Source of the DNA: Veillonella rogosae JCM 15642
GTDB lineage: Bacteria > Bacillota > Negativicutes > Veillonellales > Veillonellaceae
Direction: 5' to 3'
NCBI RefSeq assembly: GCF_002959775.1
Contig: NZ_PPCX01000010.1
Coordinates: 124,001-188,000 of the forward strand
Length of the DNA stretch: 64,000 nt
Shown here piece by piece: positions 50,568 to 60,300 of this stretch; within the stretch, counting starts at the first letter, position 1; every line of letters begins with the position of its first letter. Below the pieces are notes generated by a model. That model was not told the origin of the DNA. It searched no databases and was given only the letters and a program-made list of their open reading frames with translations. Made by a program: the position numbers and the translations under genes.

Positions 50568-53155
50568 TAGTATCTCCTTTCTACGAGTTCATTGTCTCGT
50601 GGCATATAGTTCAGTAGCGAGCTTGGTTGAACCGCTCGGCCACGTATATTGGTTTGTTCAAAGGTAATGGTCAGCTCTTGCTTAGGGCGCGTTATAGCCA
50701 CATAGAACAAGCGCTTTTCTTCGTCTTCACGCCCTTCTGCAATGGCAAACGGGCTTGGGAAGGTACCTTCGTTAAGGCCTGCTAGGAATACATGGTCAAA
50801 CTCGCTCCCCTTTGCTTGATGGATGGTAATGATAGGAATGCGATCTTCGTTTCGTACCTGTTGAGCTGGCTCACCTGCAGTAAGGGCCGCCATCTGCAAG
50901 ATTTGATTTAATCGAGCTAACCCAGCTGGCCCCTCATAGGCAGCATCAAGTTTTTCCATAATGCGATATAGATCCCGTATATGCTCTACCTTCGCTGCTT
51001 CCCCATGGGATTTATAGTATTCTAGAACCCCCATTTGATTCATTATGTACGCCAATAACTTCGTTGGCAATTCCGTATAGGCCTTTCTACGTAACGTTGC
51101 CATTTGGGATGCAATATTGGTGAAAGCAGCTTTATATTTATTGATTGCCACCATACGACCAGTCGTTGTAGGCACGATATTTTCTTTCACTGCATAGATT
51201 AAAAGCTGTGCAGTGGCCAAGATATCGTCCATCGCATTGTGCGTAGGCTCATGATTGATAGGAAACTCTGATGCTAGGAAGCCCAGTTTATGGTTTGGCA
51301 AATTAGGATAGAAGCGACGGTAAATATCGAGTGTATCATAGATAGCCTTGAATTCTGGATTACCTAAATTATGGCGTGCCAATTCATTAGTAAAGATAGT
51401 CACATCGTAGTTTACATTATGGCCTACGATAATGGCATTCTTGGAGAATTCCTTAAAGGCCTGTAGTACTATAGCTGGCTCTTCGCCGTGTTCTTGTAAA
51501 TACGCATCGGAGAAGCCGTGAACCTCTTCGGATTGACCCACAGGTACGCCTGGGTTGATAAAGCGTTCAAAGGTCTCTAGGACCTGTCCATTTTCATCGA
51601 TACGGATAGCCGCAATTTGAATAATACGATCCTGAGACGTATCGGTACCAGTACTTTCTACGTCATACACCACGACCTCATGATGTTCTAAACCACTGAC
51701 GAGCTTCGCATAAGGCTCTGCTTCAAAGATAGGCATATCCATAAAGTCCGTCAATTTTAAGCCCACTTGTCGCGTCTCAGGGCTTTCAATAGCTGCGATA
51801 CGAGCGTCACCGATACCAGCAACATAGCGTTTTATAATGCGCTTAGCGCTAACGGAGTCATTCGGGTTCATAAGCAATTTAAAGTAGGCCATAACGTCTT
51901 TGATTTCTTGGCGCCTAAAGAATTTAAACTCATCAATAATCATAAAGTGACGGCGTTCGTCTTCAGGTTTTTCATTGTTGAGGCGTTCAAAGGAGTCGCT
52001 CAGCCGTTGCGCCTTTTTATTATCCCGCACTAAAACGCCAATATTAGCATCCTTTGGCAAGGCGCAGATAGCTTCATAGATATACCTGCCCTCAAGATAG
52101 CTATTTTTACAGCCTTTAATGAGAACAGGCTTCCCCTTTCTTTCACTATTGGCGCGAGGCAATTCAGTATATATAGAGCCTACCAGATTAGGGAACATAT
52201 TCTGCAATGTTTTAAAAGCCATCGTAAAGAGCGTCCAGTTAGAACGGTAGTTTTCGTAAAAAATGATTTTTAAAGGCTTAAAGTCCGCATCAAACTGCTT
52301 GAGCAAACGAAATGGATCGGACCCACGCCATTCGTATATAGTTTGGAAATAATCCCCACATAATAGGACGTGATTACCTTCCCAAAGCATTTCAAGTACC
52401 TTGTACTCTAGTACGCCTGTATCTTGCATTTCATCTACAGAGATATAGTTGTAACGGCTACGCCAACGCTCACGAACTACGGGATCTTGGAATAGACGAT
52501 GAACACCACAGATGAGGTCCGTGAAATCTAGACCATGTACAGAGGCTAAACTTTCATCATAGGCGGCAATCCATTCGTGCCCATGGTTCAAGAAGTCATG
52601 AAGTTCACTGTAGAGCACATTCCCAAAGCTAGAAAACTGCTGCTCAATTGCGGCACGTTGTTCCTTCTGCAAACGCTCAATAGTTCGTCTATAATCGCCT
52701 ACGAGATCATCAGAATAGAACCCATATAAGGAGCGATATTCTTTCACCATACCGATGATGTTGGCAAAGGACATTTCTCGCAATTTACCTGGACGATACG
52801 GTTCAGACAATTCCTTGCAATCCTCTTCATCAAAGATAGTTACATCCGTATACAAGGTTTCATTGCGCTTCCCCTCTTGTTGGAGTACGAAAAAGCAAAA
52901 GCTGTGGAATGTACTAACCTCCACAGCCTTTGCAGGACTGCCTACGAGCGATTGAATGCGGTCTTTCATCTCGTTTGCCGCCTTGTTCGTAAAGGTCATG
53001 CACAAGATATTCTCCGCCTTCGCATAGCCGCCCTCGATGAGGTGAGCCACTCGATAAGCAAGTGTATTCGTTTTTCCCGTCCCAGCGGACGCTAACAAGA
53101 GGATATTCTGTTCAACTTCATCAATAACGCGTTGTTGTTCACGATTGATAAGCAT
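50567..53155 (-). CDS. UvrD-like helicase with an embedded DnaQ-type 3'-5' exonuclease domain
   Basis: 862 residues. Superfamily 1A helicase motifs in order: Walker A ASAGTGKTNTLAYR (23-36), STFHSF, DEMQDTG (241-247), GDYFQTIYEWRG, ENYRSN, then after a long gap TIHQAKGSEFDHVFLAG and FYVAITRPK. Residues about 492-657 are a DEDDh exonuclease: VYDVESTGTD (Asp498, Glu500), GHNVNYDVTIF (Asp584) and HNAMDD (His639). The exonuclease sits in the helicase 2B region rather than at an end. The combination suggests one machine that unwinds and degrades 3' ends in repair. Its stop is coupled to the next gene's start. Confidence 0.9.
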   Translation of the reverse strand: MLINREQQRVIDEVEQNILLLASAGTGKTNTLAYRVAHLIEGGYAKAENILCMTFTNKAANEMKDRIQSLVGSPAKAVEVSTFHSFCFFVLQQEGKRNETLYTDVTIFDEEDCKELSEPYRPGKLREMSFANIIGMVKEYRSLYGFYSDDLVGDYRRTIERLQKEQRAAIEQQFSSFGNVLYSELHDFLNHGHEWIAAYDESLASVHGLDFTDLICGVHRLFQDPVVRERWRSRYNYISVDEMQDTGVLEYKVLEMLWEGNHVLLCGDYFQTIYEWRGSDPFRLLKQFDADFKPLKIIFYENYRSNWTLFTMAFKTLQNMFPNLVGSIYTELPRANSERKGKPVLIKGCKNSYLEGRYIYEAICALPKDANIGVLVRDNKKAQRLSDSFERLNNEKPEDERRHFMIIDEFKFFRRQEIKDVMAYFKLLMNPNDSVSAKRIIKRYVAGIGDARIAAIESPETRQVGLKLTDFMDMPIFEAEPYAKLVSGLEHHEVVVYDVESTGTDTSQDRIIQIAAIRIDENGQVLETFERFINPGVPVGQSEEVHGFSDAYLQEHGEEPAIVLQAFKEFSKNAIIVGHNVNYDVTIFTNELARHNLGNPEFKAIYDTLDIYRRFYPNLPNHKLGFLASEFPINHEPTHNAMDDILATAQLLIYAVKENIVPTTTGRMVAINKYKAAFTNIASQMATLRRKAYTELPTKLLAYIMNQMGVLEYYKSHGEAAKVEHIRDLYRIMEKLDAAYEGPAGLARLNQILQMAALTAGEPAQQVRNEDRIPIITIHQAKGSEFDHVFLAGLNEGTFPSPFAIAEGREDEEKRLFYVAITRPKQELTITFEQTNIRGRAVQPSSLLNYMPRDNELVERRY

Positions 53156-53164
53156 GATAGCCTC

Positions 53165-53419
53165 CTATTTTAAAAAGCCGTACCATCCGGCAGCAATGAG
53201 CATTGGAATAGGGCCTAGAATTGCAGTTAAAGCCCATACGCCCAAACCAATATCCATAGGAATATTGAGGATATGAACGCATACTAAATACGTCAAAATA
53301 CCAGTTACTGCATTCATAAATACTCGTTTAAGAGTAAAAAAGGCTACTTTGAAAGCAATGTAGGCTACAGCAACGGATACAACCGCCGAAATAATCGGTG
53401 ATGCTAATAAAGCTTCCAT
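53165..53419 (-). CDS. BofA-like membrane protein
   Basis: 84 residues with two or three spans, ending GPIPMLIAAGWYGFLK, the typical C-terminus of the pro-sigma-K processing inhibitor BofA family. It lies beside recR, as bofA does in Bacillus (recR-yaaL-bofA). In spore formers BofA restrains SpoIVFB. No sporulation genes are in the window and Veillonella is not known to sporulate, so it is a relic or has a new membrane-protease partner. Confidence 0.82.
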   Translation of the reverse strand: MEALLASPIISAVVSVAVAYIAFKVAFFTLKRVFMNAVTGILTYLVCVHILNIPMDIGLGVWALTAILGPIPMLIAAGWYGFLK

Positions 53420-53420
53420 A

Positions 53421-54017
53421 TTATCCTTTCATTTCTTGGCGGTTCACTACGGCACCGCCTAACGTTAATTCATCGGCATATTCGATATCGCCACCCACAG
53501 GAACACCGCGGGCAATGCGCGTTACCTTAATACCACTTGGGCTTAATAAACGTGCCAAATAGAGAGCTGTCGCCTCCCCTTCTACGTCTGGGTCAGTAGC
53601 GAGGATAACCTCTTGTACGACACCATCGCGAAGGCGGGCAATCAATTCTTTTACGCGAATATCGTCAGCACCGATGCCCTCTATAGGGGACAAGGCACCT
53701 TCCAATACGTGATATAAGCCCTTATAGTCACCACTGCGCTCGATAGCAATGACATCGCGAGATGTTTCAACGACCATAATCGTCGTTTGATCGCGGTTCG
53801 GATTGCTACAGAATTCGCAAGGGTCTTGAGCTGATAAGTTAAAGCAAATAGAACAGTGACGCGTAGCCCCCTTCGCTTCCACGATGGTTTCCACGAGACG
53901 GTCTACCTCTTCCTTCGGCATTTCTACCAAATGATAGGCCAAGCGTCTAGCCGACTTGGAGCCGATACCTGGCAAGCGGCGCAACTGCTCTACGAGCCGT
54001 TCTAAAGCATTTGTCAT
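53421..54017 (-). CDS. recR: Recombination protein RecR
   Basis: 198 residues, the usual length. Helix-hairpin-helix LRRLPGIGSKSARRLAYHL, four-Cys zinc finger CSICFNLSAQDPCEFCSNP, and a Toprim domain with VVETSRDVIAIERSGDYKGLYHVL and LATDPDVEGEATALYLARLL. Works with RecO and RecF to load RecA on gapped DNA. The start codon directly follows the ybaB stop, and the order dnaX-ybaB-recR is conserved across many bacteria. Confidence 0.97.
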   Translation of the reverse strand: MTNALERLVEQLRRLPGIGSKSARRLAYHLVEMPKEEVDRLVETIVEAKGATRHCSICFNLSAQDPCEFCSNPNRDQTTIMVVETSRDVIAIERSGDYKGLYHVLEGALSPIEGIGADDIRVKELIARLRDGVVQEVILATDPDVEGEATALYLARLLSPSGIKVTRIARGVPVGGDIEYADELTLGGAVVNRQEMKG

Positions 54018-54347
54018 TTAGAATAAACCTGTTGGCAAGTTAAGACCACCAGTTACTTTGCCCATTTCTTGAGCCAAGAGGTCGTCTACTTTTTTGCTAG
54101 CTTCGTTTACAGCAGCCATCACTAAATCTTCTAACATTTCTACATCTTCAGGATCAACTGCAGTTGGGTTCAATTTCAAAGACTCGATGATTTTTTCACC
54201 GTTCATCACAACTGTTACAGCACCGCCACCAACGGAAGCCTCTACTGTACGAGTTTTTAATTCTTCTTGCATTTTCTTCATATCTGCTTGCATTTTTTGA
54301 ACTTTTTTCATCATGCCAGCCATATTGCCCATACCTTTACCAAACAT
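54018..54347 (-). CDS. YbaB/EbfC-family nucleoid-associated protein
   Basis: 109 residues. An N-terminal Gly/Met-rich stretch (MFGKGMGNMAGMMKKVQKMQ) leads into a long helix and the central VEASVGGGAVTVVMNGEKII strands, the mark of YbaB/EbfC. Family members bind DNA as tweezer-like dimers. Located between dnaX and recR as usual. GGAGG precedes the ATG. Confidence 0.95.
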   Translation of the reverse strand: MFGKGMGNMAGMMKKVQKMQADMKKMQEELKTRTVEASVGGGAVTVVMNGEKIIESLKLNPTAVDPEDVEMLEDLVMAAVNEASKKVDDLLAQEMGKVTGGLNLPTGLF

Positions 54348-54397
54348 TGTAATTCCTCCTTTTAGGATCTACGTCCTATACTAATATTCTAATTGAT

Positions 54398-56899
54398 TTA
54401 TTCTTCGATGACCTCGACGATGATGTCGTGGTCTTCAGATAGTTTTTCTAATGTTTCTGCCAAGAGAGGATTATTTCGCTCCTCTTCCGTCATATTTGCT
54501 GGGTCCCATGCATATTCACGAGCAACCGTCACACTATCGATAGGCGCAACTTCAATAGGTGCTTGTGAAAGCATAGTATGATCATCACTTTGATAAGGGG
54601 TTCCCTGTTGCTGTTCGCCCCCATTAGACTTTGGGACAGCTTCTACCTCAATATGGGCACCGCTATCCATAGGGCGTTCTAGAACTTCCCCATCTTCACT
54701 GATAACAGTGACACTATCTAATGGATGTGGTGGCATATCATCTAAAGATGATACGTAAGATTCCTCCATATCCTCTACAGGCACATCATCAAAGGAATGA
54801 ACTGGAATATCATCACCAGTTGTGGCACTTACAGCAGCATCACCCGTCTTCTTTGCTAAGAAGGCTAATGCTGCGGCCTTTGCCGCATCTACCGCTGCAG
54901 AATCAGACTTACTTGGTTGCTCATCATTAGTTAAGTCCATTTGTGTCGGCTGTGCCCCAGATGTTGTATGTACATCTACCATTGGCTCTTGCGGTCGTTG
55001 CGGTGTTTTTACTTGGCGCTGCGTCGTACTACCAGAGGCCTTTTTATAGTCTTTGTAAACTTGTGTAAGAGCATCTACGATTTCCACATGTACTGGATAA
55101 CCCAGTGTATAGGTGAAAGCATCTGCCGCTTCTGCTAAGTTTACTTCGTTGGTCATTACATTAAGGTGCAATGTATTTTTGAAGGCCATAACCGCCTTGC
55201 TTTGATCTACGTATACAAGTTGACCTTGGCCGATAACAGTAGAGGTCATATTTCGATTGCTATCCTTCAAGTATTTAATGACATTGGACTGTACATTGCG
55301 ATACTCTTGAGCCGACAAGATTTGATCACTAATAATAGCTTGTGTACTAATACCTTTTTTACCACGACCTTTGGCTTGATTTCTAGCAGGTCGTTCTGGT
55401 GCACTGCTTGTACTTGGTGGCGCCATACCAATACCGCCCATTGGAGGCGGAGCCATACCTACTCCATTCATAGGAGGCGGTGTACTACCTGGTGTACCCA
55501 TAGGTGGAGGTGTCATGCCTACACTCGTAGGCGGTGGTGTCACGCCTACGCCACTTGGAGGCGGCACAGTACCAACAGTACTATTTTGAGTACTACTCAT
55601 AGAAGCATTCTGTACAGCAGCATTATCTACAGAAACAAAGTTATTAGCATAACCACCAGTCGGGCCAAAGGCATTGGCACCGTAAGCAGGTGCAGTTGCG
55701 ACAGCTGGACCGCGTTGCTCTAATTGAGCCATGCGGTTCAATAAATCATTTCGTTCAGATCGTTCTGAAGACTCTAATGCATACACACGGTCTTCTAAGC
55801 TTTCATCAACAGAGCTTAATTTGGCACAAAGTACTAAAAGGCCCATTTCAATGATAGTTCGTGGATTATCCACCTGTTTGGCATCATTCATGATGGATTG
55901 AGCACTGCGCACATATTGATTAAGCTCATTAAAATCGATGCTTTCAGCTTGAGCTAAAAACTCAGCCTTAAAGGCATCGTATACCTTGAGCTCGTCCGCA
56001 TCAGGTGCTACCTTACCAACTAGCAAGGCCCGCACGTGCTGAATGAGGGCTTCCATAATCTGCGTCGCATCACGACCTTCTGCTAAGGCATCGTGGATAT
56101 AGGACAGCAATTTAGGTCCATTCCCGTTGCGCAACGCATCTAGGAAGTGAATAATCCATTCTTTGCTAACAAGACCAATCAGTTCTTCTACTACTTGCGG
56201 CGTAATAATGCCTGTTGCCATACCGGCACATTGGTCTAAGATACTCAACGCATCGCGCAAACCGCCATCTGCATGAACAGCGATGAGCTGTGCTGCTGCA
56301 GGATCTAATCCAAAGCCTTCCTTTTCCGCTACATAGGATAAACGCTGTGCGATATCATCAGACGTAATGCGTCTAAAGGTATAGCGTTGACAACGAGATA
56401 CGATAGTAACAGGCAATTTTTCAATTTCTGTGGTAGCGAAGATAAACATAACGTGAGCTGGTGGCTCTTCGATAGTTTTTAAAAGCGCATTCCAAGCCTC
56501 AGTCGTAAGCATGTGGGCTTCGTCGATGATGAACACCTTTTTACGGCCTTCAACCGGCATGAATTTGACGCTTTCACGAAGGGCACGCACCTCATCGATA
56601 CCACGGTTGGATGCGGCGTCGATTTCAAGAACGTCCATGGACTGGCCGCTCAAAATCGATTTACAAGCACTACACTCGTTACAAGGATGATCCGTTGGCC
56701 CATGCTCACAGTTGATAGCGCGCGCAAAAATCTTGGCCATACTCGTTTTACCAGTCCCTCGCGGACCAGCAAATAAATACGCATGCGCCACCTTATCCTC
56801 GCGGATAGCACGCATCAACGTATCCGATACTTGATGCTGACCAACCACATCGGTAAACGTCTGCGGACGGTACTTACGATATAACGCAATATATGCCAT
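54398..56899 (-). CDS. dnaX: DNA polymerase III subunit tau (and possibly gamma)
   Basis: 833 residues. Domains I-III (1-370): Walker A GPRGTGKTS, zinc knuckle CEHGPTDHPCNECSACKS, DEAHMLT (Walker B) and sensor 1 FATTE. A Pro/Gly/Met/Ser linker (about 390-510) with repeated PPPM(S)GVG units follows, then a C-terminal region (about 520-660) and a long acidic tail. Longer than Bacillus DnaX (about 563). AAA clamp-loader subunit bridging polymerase and helicase. A run of six A at codons 514-515 may allow a shorter product. Confidence 0.95.
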   Translation of the reverse strand: MAYIALYRKYRPQTFTDVVGQHQVSDTLMRAIREDKVAHAYLFAGPRGTGKTSMAKIFARAINCEHGPTDHPCNECSACKSILSGQSMDVLEIDAASNRGIDEVRALRESVKFMPVEGRKKVFIIDEAHMLTTEAWNALLKTIEEPPAHVMFIFATTEIEKLPVTIVSRCQRYTFRRITSDDIAQRLSYVAEKEGFGLDPAAAQLIAVHADGGLRDALSILDQCAGMATGIITPQVVEELIGLVSKEWIIHFLDALRNGNGPKLLSYIHDALAEGRDATQIMEALIQHVRALLVGKVAPDADELKVYDAFKAEFLAQAESIDFNELNQYVRSAQSIMNDAKQVDNPRTIIEMGLLVLCAKLSSVDESLEDRVYALESSERSERNDLLNRMAQLEQRGPAVATAPAYGANAFGPTGGYANNFVSVDNAAVQNASMSSTQNSTVGTVPPPSGVGVTPPPTSVGMTPPPMGTPGSTPPPMNGVGMAPPPMGGIGMAPPSTSSAPERPARNQAKGRGKKGISTQAIISDQILSAQEYRNVQSNVIKYLKDSNRNMTSTVIGQGQLVYVDQSKAVMAFKNTLHLNVMTNEVNLAEAADAFTYTLGYPVHVEIVDALTQVYKDYKKASGSTTQRQVKTPQRPQEPMVDVHTTSGAQPTQMDLTNDEQPSKSDSAAVDAAKAAALAFLAKKTGDAAVSATTGDDIPVHSFDDVPVEDMEESYVSSLDDMPPHPLDSVTVISEDGEVLERPMDSGAHIEVEAVPKSNGGEQQQGTPYQSDDHTMLSQAPIEVAPIDSVTVAREYAWDPANMTEEERNNPLLAETLEKLSEDHDIIVEVIEE
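55355..55360 (-). promoter_or_regulatory. Candidate frameshift or slippage site in dnaX
   Basis: The coding strand reads GGT AAA AAA GGT ATT AG. A one-base backward slip gives Lys-Lys-Arg-Tyr then TAG, ending the chain after about 517 residues, right where the linker meets the C-terminal domain. AAAGG lies just upstream. E. coli dnaX makes gamma through a similar A-rich slip, but the ideal A-AAA-AAG heptamer phase is absent here. Confidence 0.4.
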
Positions 56900-57090
56900 T
56901 GGAACACCCCCTTTTTTCCGAAAATTACAATACTTTATTATACCATATTCACGGAAATCTGACTCATTTTATAGACTTTATCGCATAATTCTAAGGTAAT
57001 ATTTTTATTTACAAATAATGTCGATGTTTACTAGCCAAAAGAACATCTTATTAGACTTAGCAAACTATCCTAGACCTTGGATTAGACATA

Positions 57091-57113
57091 AAAAAAGCGG
57101 CCCCTCAGGCCGC
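57091..57113 (-). terminator. Terminator of the SRP RNA gene
   Basis: GCGGCC (57097-57102) pairs with GGCCGC (57108-57113) around CCTCA; on the minus strand T6 follows (57096-57091). Confidence 0.9.
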
Positions 57114-57114
57114 C

Positions 57115-57256
57115 CTGCAATATTCGATCACGACAGCCCCCGGGTTCCCCGTGGCACATGAAGGTTACCGCTTAGTGCTGCTACCTCTCAGTCCTGACAC
57201 GATTCACAGGCCCCCATTGCACAGGCCCGAGAACTGCCATGATCCAATATTGCAAT
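57115..57256 (-). ncRNA. ffs: Signal recognition particle RNA (small, 4.5S-like)
   Basis: About 140 bases on the minus strand. The ends pair along roughly 20 bases (57253-57234 with 57136-57117) to make the long SRP rod. The apical domain IV motif, complementary to 57167-57198, reads GTCAGGACTGAGAGGTAGCA then GCACTAAGCGG, close to the conserved SRP core. It binds Ffh for co-translational targeting. Placement just upstream of dnaX matches Bacillus scr. Exact ends are estimated from promoter and terminator. Confidence 0.85.
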
Positions 57257-57262
57257 ACAAAT

Positions 57263-57291
57263 ATTATACATGAAAATGCCTCTGTAGTCAA
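57263..57291 (-). promoter_or_regulatory. Sigma-A promoter of the SRP RNA gene
   Basis: On the minus strand TTGACT (57291-57286), 17 bases, TATAAT (57268-57263). The first transcribed base would be near 57256, at the start of the paired SRP stem. A near-consensus promoter suits a stable RNA gene. Confidence 0.85.
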
Positions 57292-57354
57292 AACTATAGA
57301 GGCATTTTACAGTATTAATCTTATATAACGGAAGTTAACTAGGAAATAAATAGA

Positions 57355-60300
57355 TTATGCATATTTTTCTTTGAATGCAGCTAATTGTGCTTCTTCTAAG
57401 GATAAGCCTTGTGTTTTGAAGCGTTCAATAGCATTGTGCATTTCTTCATATGCTACTGGTACAACTTTTGTGAATCTATTTACAAAGTTATTCCAGTTTT
57501 CTAGAATATGACGGCCTTTAGCGGAGTTCGTATGCAATACGTGTTGTTCTACTAATTCTTTAATGCGTTTAAGGTCATCTTCAGTGTTAGCAGGACGTAA
57601 TTCTACAAGACCTGTATTGACATAGCGTTCATCACAATCGAGGATATACGCATAGCCACCGGACATACCTGCCGCGAAGTTACGGCCGATTTTACCGAGT
57701 ACAAGCACTTCGCCACCAGTCATGTATTCACAACCATGATCGCCTACACCTTCAACAACAGCAGTAATACCACTATTACGAACGGCGAAACGTTCACCAG
57801 CTACACCGTTGATGTAGGATGTACCAGAAGTAGCGCCATAGAAGGCAACGTTACCGATAAGGATGTTTTCGTCAGCTTCAAAGATAGAATCTTTAGGAGG
57901 ATATACAGTGATAGTACCACCGGACAAGCCTTTACCGAGATAATCGTTCGCATCGCCTTCGAGTTCTAAAGTCATGCCTTTAGGAATGAAAGCACCGAAG
58001 GATTGGCCTGCAGAGCCTTCAAAGTTCAACTTGATTGTGTTATCTGGCAAGCCGCTTTCACCGTAACGACGAGTCACCTCAGAGCCAACCAAAGTACCTA
58101 CAACACGGTTAATGTTTGTAATAGCCAATTTAGCGCGAATAGGTTTTTGATCCTCAATAGCAGGGCGGCACATACGCAAGAGCTTGGACATATCCAATGT
58201 GCGTTCCAATTCGTGATCTTGGTCAACAGTATGCATGTGACCTACAGAGGAATCGATGTATGGACGGAACAAAACGCGTTTAAGGTCAACGCGAGACAAT
58301 TTGAAATTATCGTCTTGAGATTTTTGACGAACGAGGTCGATACGGCCAACGAGTTCAGCTACAGAGCGAATACCTAAGCGAGCCATGATTTCGCGTAACT
58401 CACGAGCGATGAAGATCATCAAGTTTTCTACATACTCAGGTTTACCTGTAAAGCGCGCACGCAATTTTTCATCTTGTGTAGCTACGCCATAAGGGCATGT
58501 GTTGAGGTTACATACACGAGCCATTTTACAGCCTACTGCAACGAGTGGCAATGTACCAAACCCGAACAGTTCAGCACCTAGCATAGCTGCTACCGCTACG
58601 TCGAAACCGGTCATCAACTTGGAGTCTACTTCTAATTGAACGCGGTCACGCAATCTGTTGAGCATCAATGTTTGATGCGTTTCGGACAAACCTAATTCCC
58701 AAGGCACCCCAGCGTGTTTTACAGACGTACGGCCTGCCGCACCTGTACCACCGTCGTAACCAGAGATCAAGATATTATCTGCTTTTGCTTTCGCAACGCC
58801 AGCAGCGATAGTACCAACGCCAGCTTCAGATGTTAATTTAACGGAAATACGTGCATCTTTGTTGACGCATTTCAAATCGTAAATCAACTCAGCCAAATCT
58901 TCGATGGAGTAAATATCATGATGAGGTGGTGGAGATACGAGCTCAACCCCTGGAGTAGAGTGACGTGCTTTGGCGATTTCAGGGTACACCTTTTTACCTG
59001 GCAATTGACCACCTTCACCTGGTTTAGCACCTTGAGCACATTTAATTTGTAATTCTTTTGCGTTGATGAGGTAATTCGCAGTTACACCGAAACGACCAGA
59101 GGCGATCTGTTTTACTTCGGAGTTCATGCTATCGCCGTTTGGCAATGGTTTGAAGCGAGCTACATCTTCGCCGCCCTCACCAGAGTTAGATGTAGAGCCA
59201 AGGCGGTTCATAGCGATAGCAATCGCTTCATGCGCCTCTTTACTGATGGCACCATAACTCATAGCGCCTGCTTTAAAGCGTTTTACGATAGATTCTTCAG
59301 CTTCAACCTCTTCAATAGGAATGCCGCCGCCTACTGGGTAGTTCAATTCCATCAAGGAACGCAATGTAACGTGGTAATCATTGCGAATTGCTTTAGAATA
59401 CTCTTTATATTTAGCATAGTCGCCATTGATAAGGGATTCTTGTAACAAATCAATCGTCTTAGGGTTAAACAAATGCTCTTCCCCATCTTTTACAGGACCA
59501 TACCAACCGCCTGGTTCAAGAACAGTTTCGTCGGATTTGAAAGCACGTTCATAACGAGCTAATGCTTCGTGTGCTACACCGCCAAGACCGATACCACCGA
59601 TACGTGTTGGCGTATTTACGAAGAACTTGTTGATAAAGTTAGTATTCAAGCCCAAAGCTTCAAAGATTTGTGCGCCATGGTAGGAGCGAACTGTGGAAAT
59701 ACCCATTTTGGACATAACCTTCATGATACCGCCTACAGCTGCTTTGATGTAGTTCTTTTCAGCTTCTTCAACCGTAATATCGCCAAGGCGTTTACGAGCT
59801 TGTAAGTCGCGTACTGTTTCAAGTGCTAAGTATGGGTTGATAGCTGTTACACCATAACCAATTAATGTACAGAAGTGATGAACTTCGCGTGGCTCACCAG
59901 ATTCGAGAATAAGACCGATTTCTGTGCGCAACACTTTATTGATCAAGTGATTATGAACAGCCGCTACAGCCAACAATGCTGGAATTGGTGCATGATTTTC
60001 ATCGACGCCACGGTCTGATAAAATCAATACATTTTGTTCTGTACGTGCTGCCTCTTCTGCTTTTTCACATAATTCATTTAATGCATCACGCAAGCCTTCA
60101 GCACCCTTAGTTGGATCGAAGAGGATTGGCAATGTAACGGATTTCATACGACGGCAGTCAAGAGCCTTAATGGATGCCAATTCTTGGTTAGTAAGGATCG
60201 GTGTACGCATGGACAATGCATAGGTACCAGCTTTGTTAGGATCTGTTAAGTTACCAGAGTTACCAAGCATAACGCGCGTAGATGTAACCATTTCCTCCCG

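Noticed and set aside
55166-55723. 185-codon open frame on the plus strand, His/Thr/Arg/Trp-rich
   Set aside because: It is the antisense shadow of the Pro-rich linker of dnaX; composition is explained by the GC-rich linker codons, and there is no ribosome site or family match.
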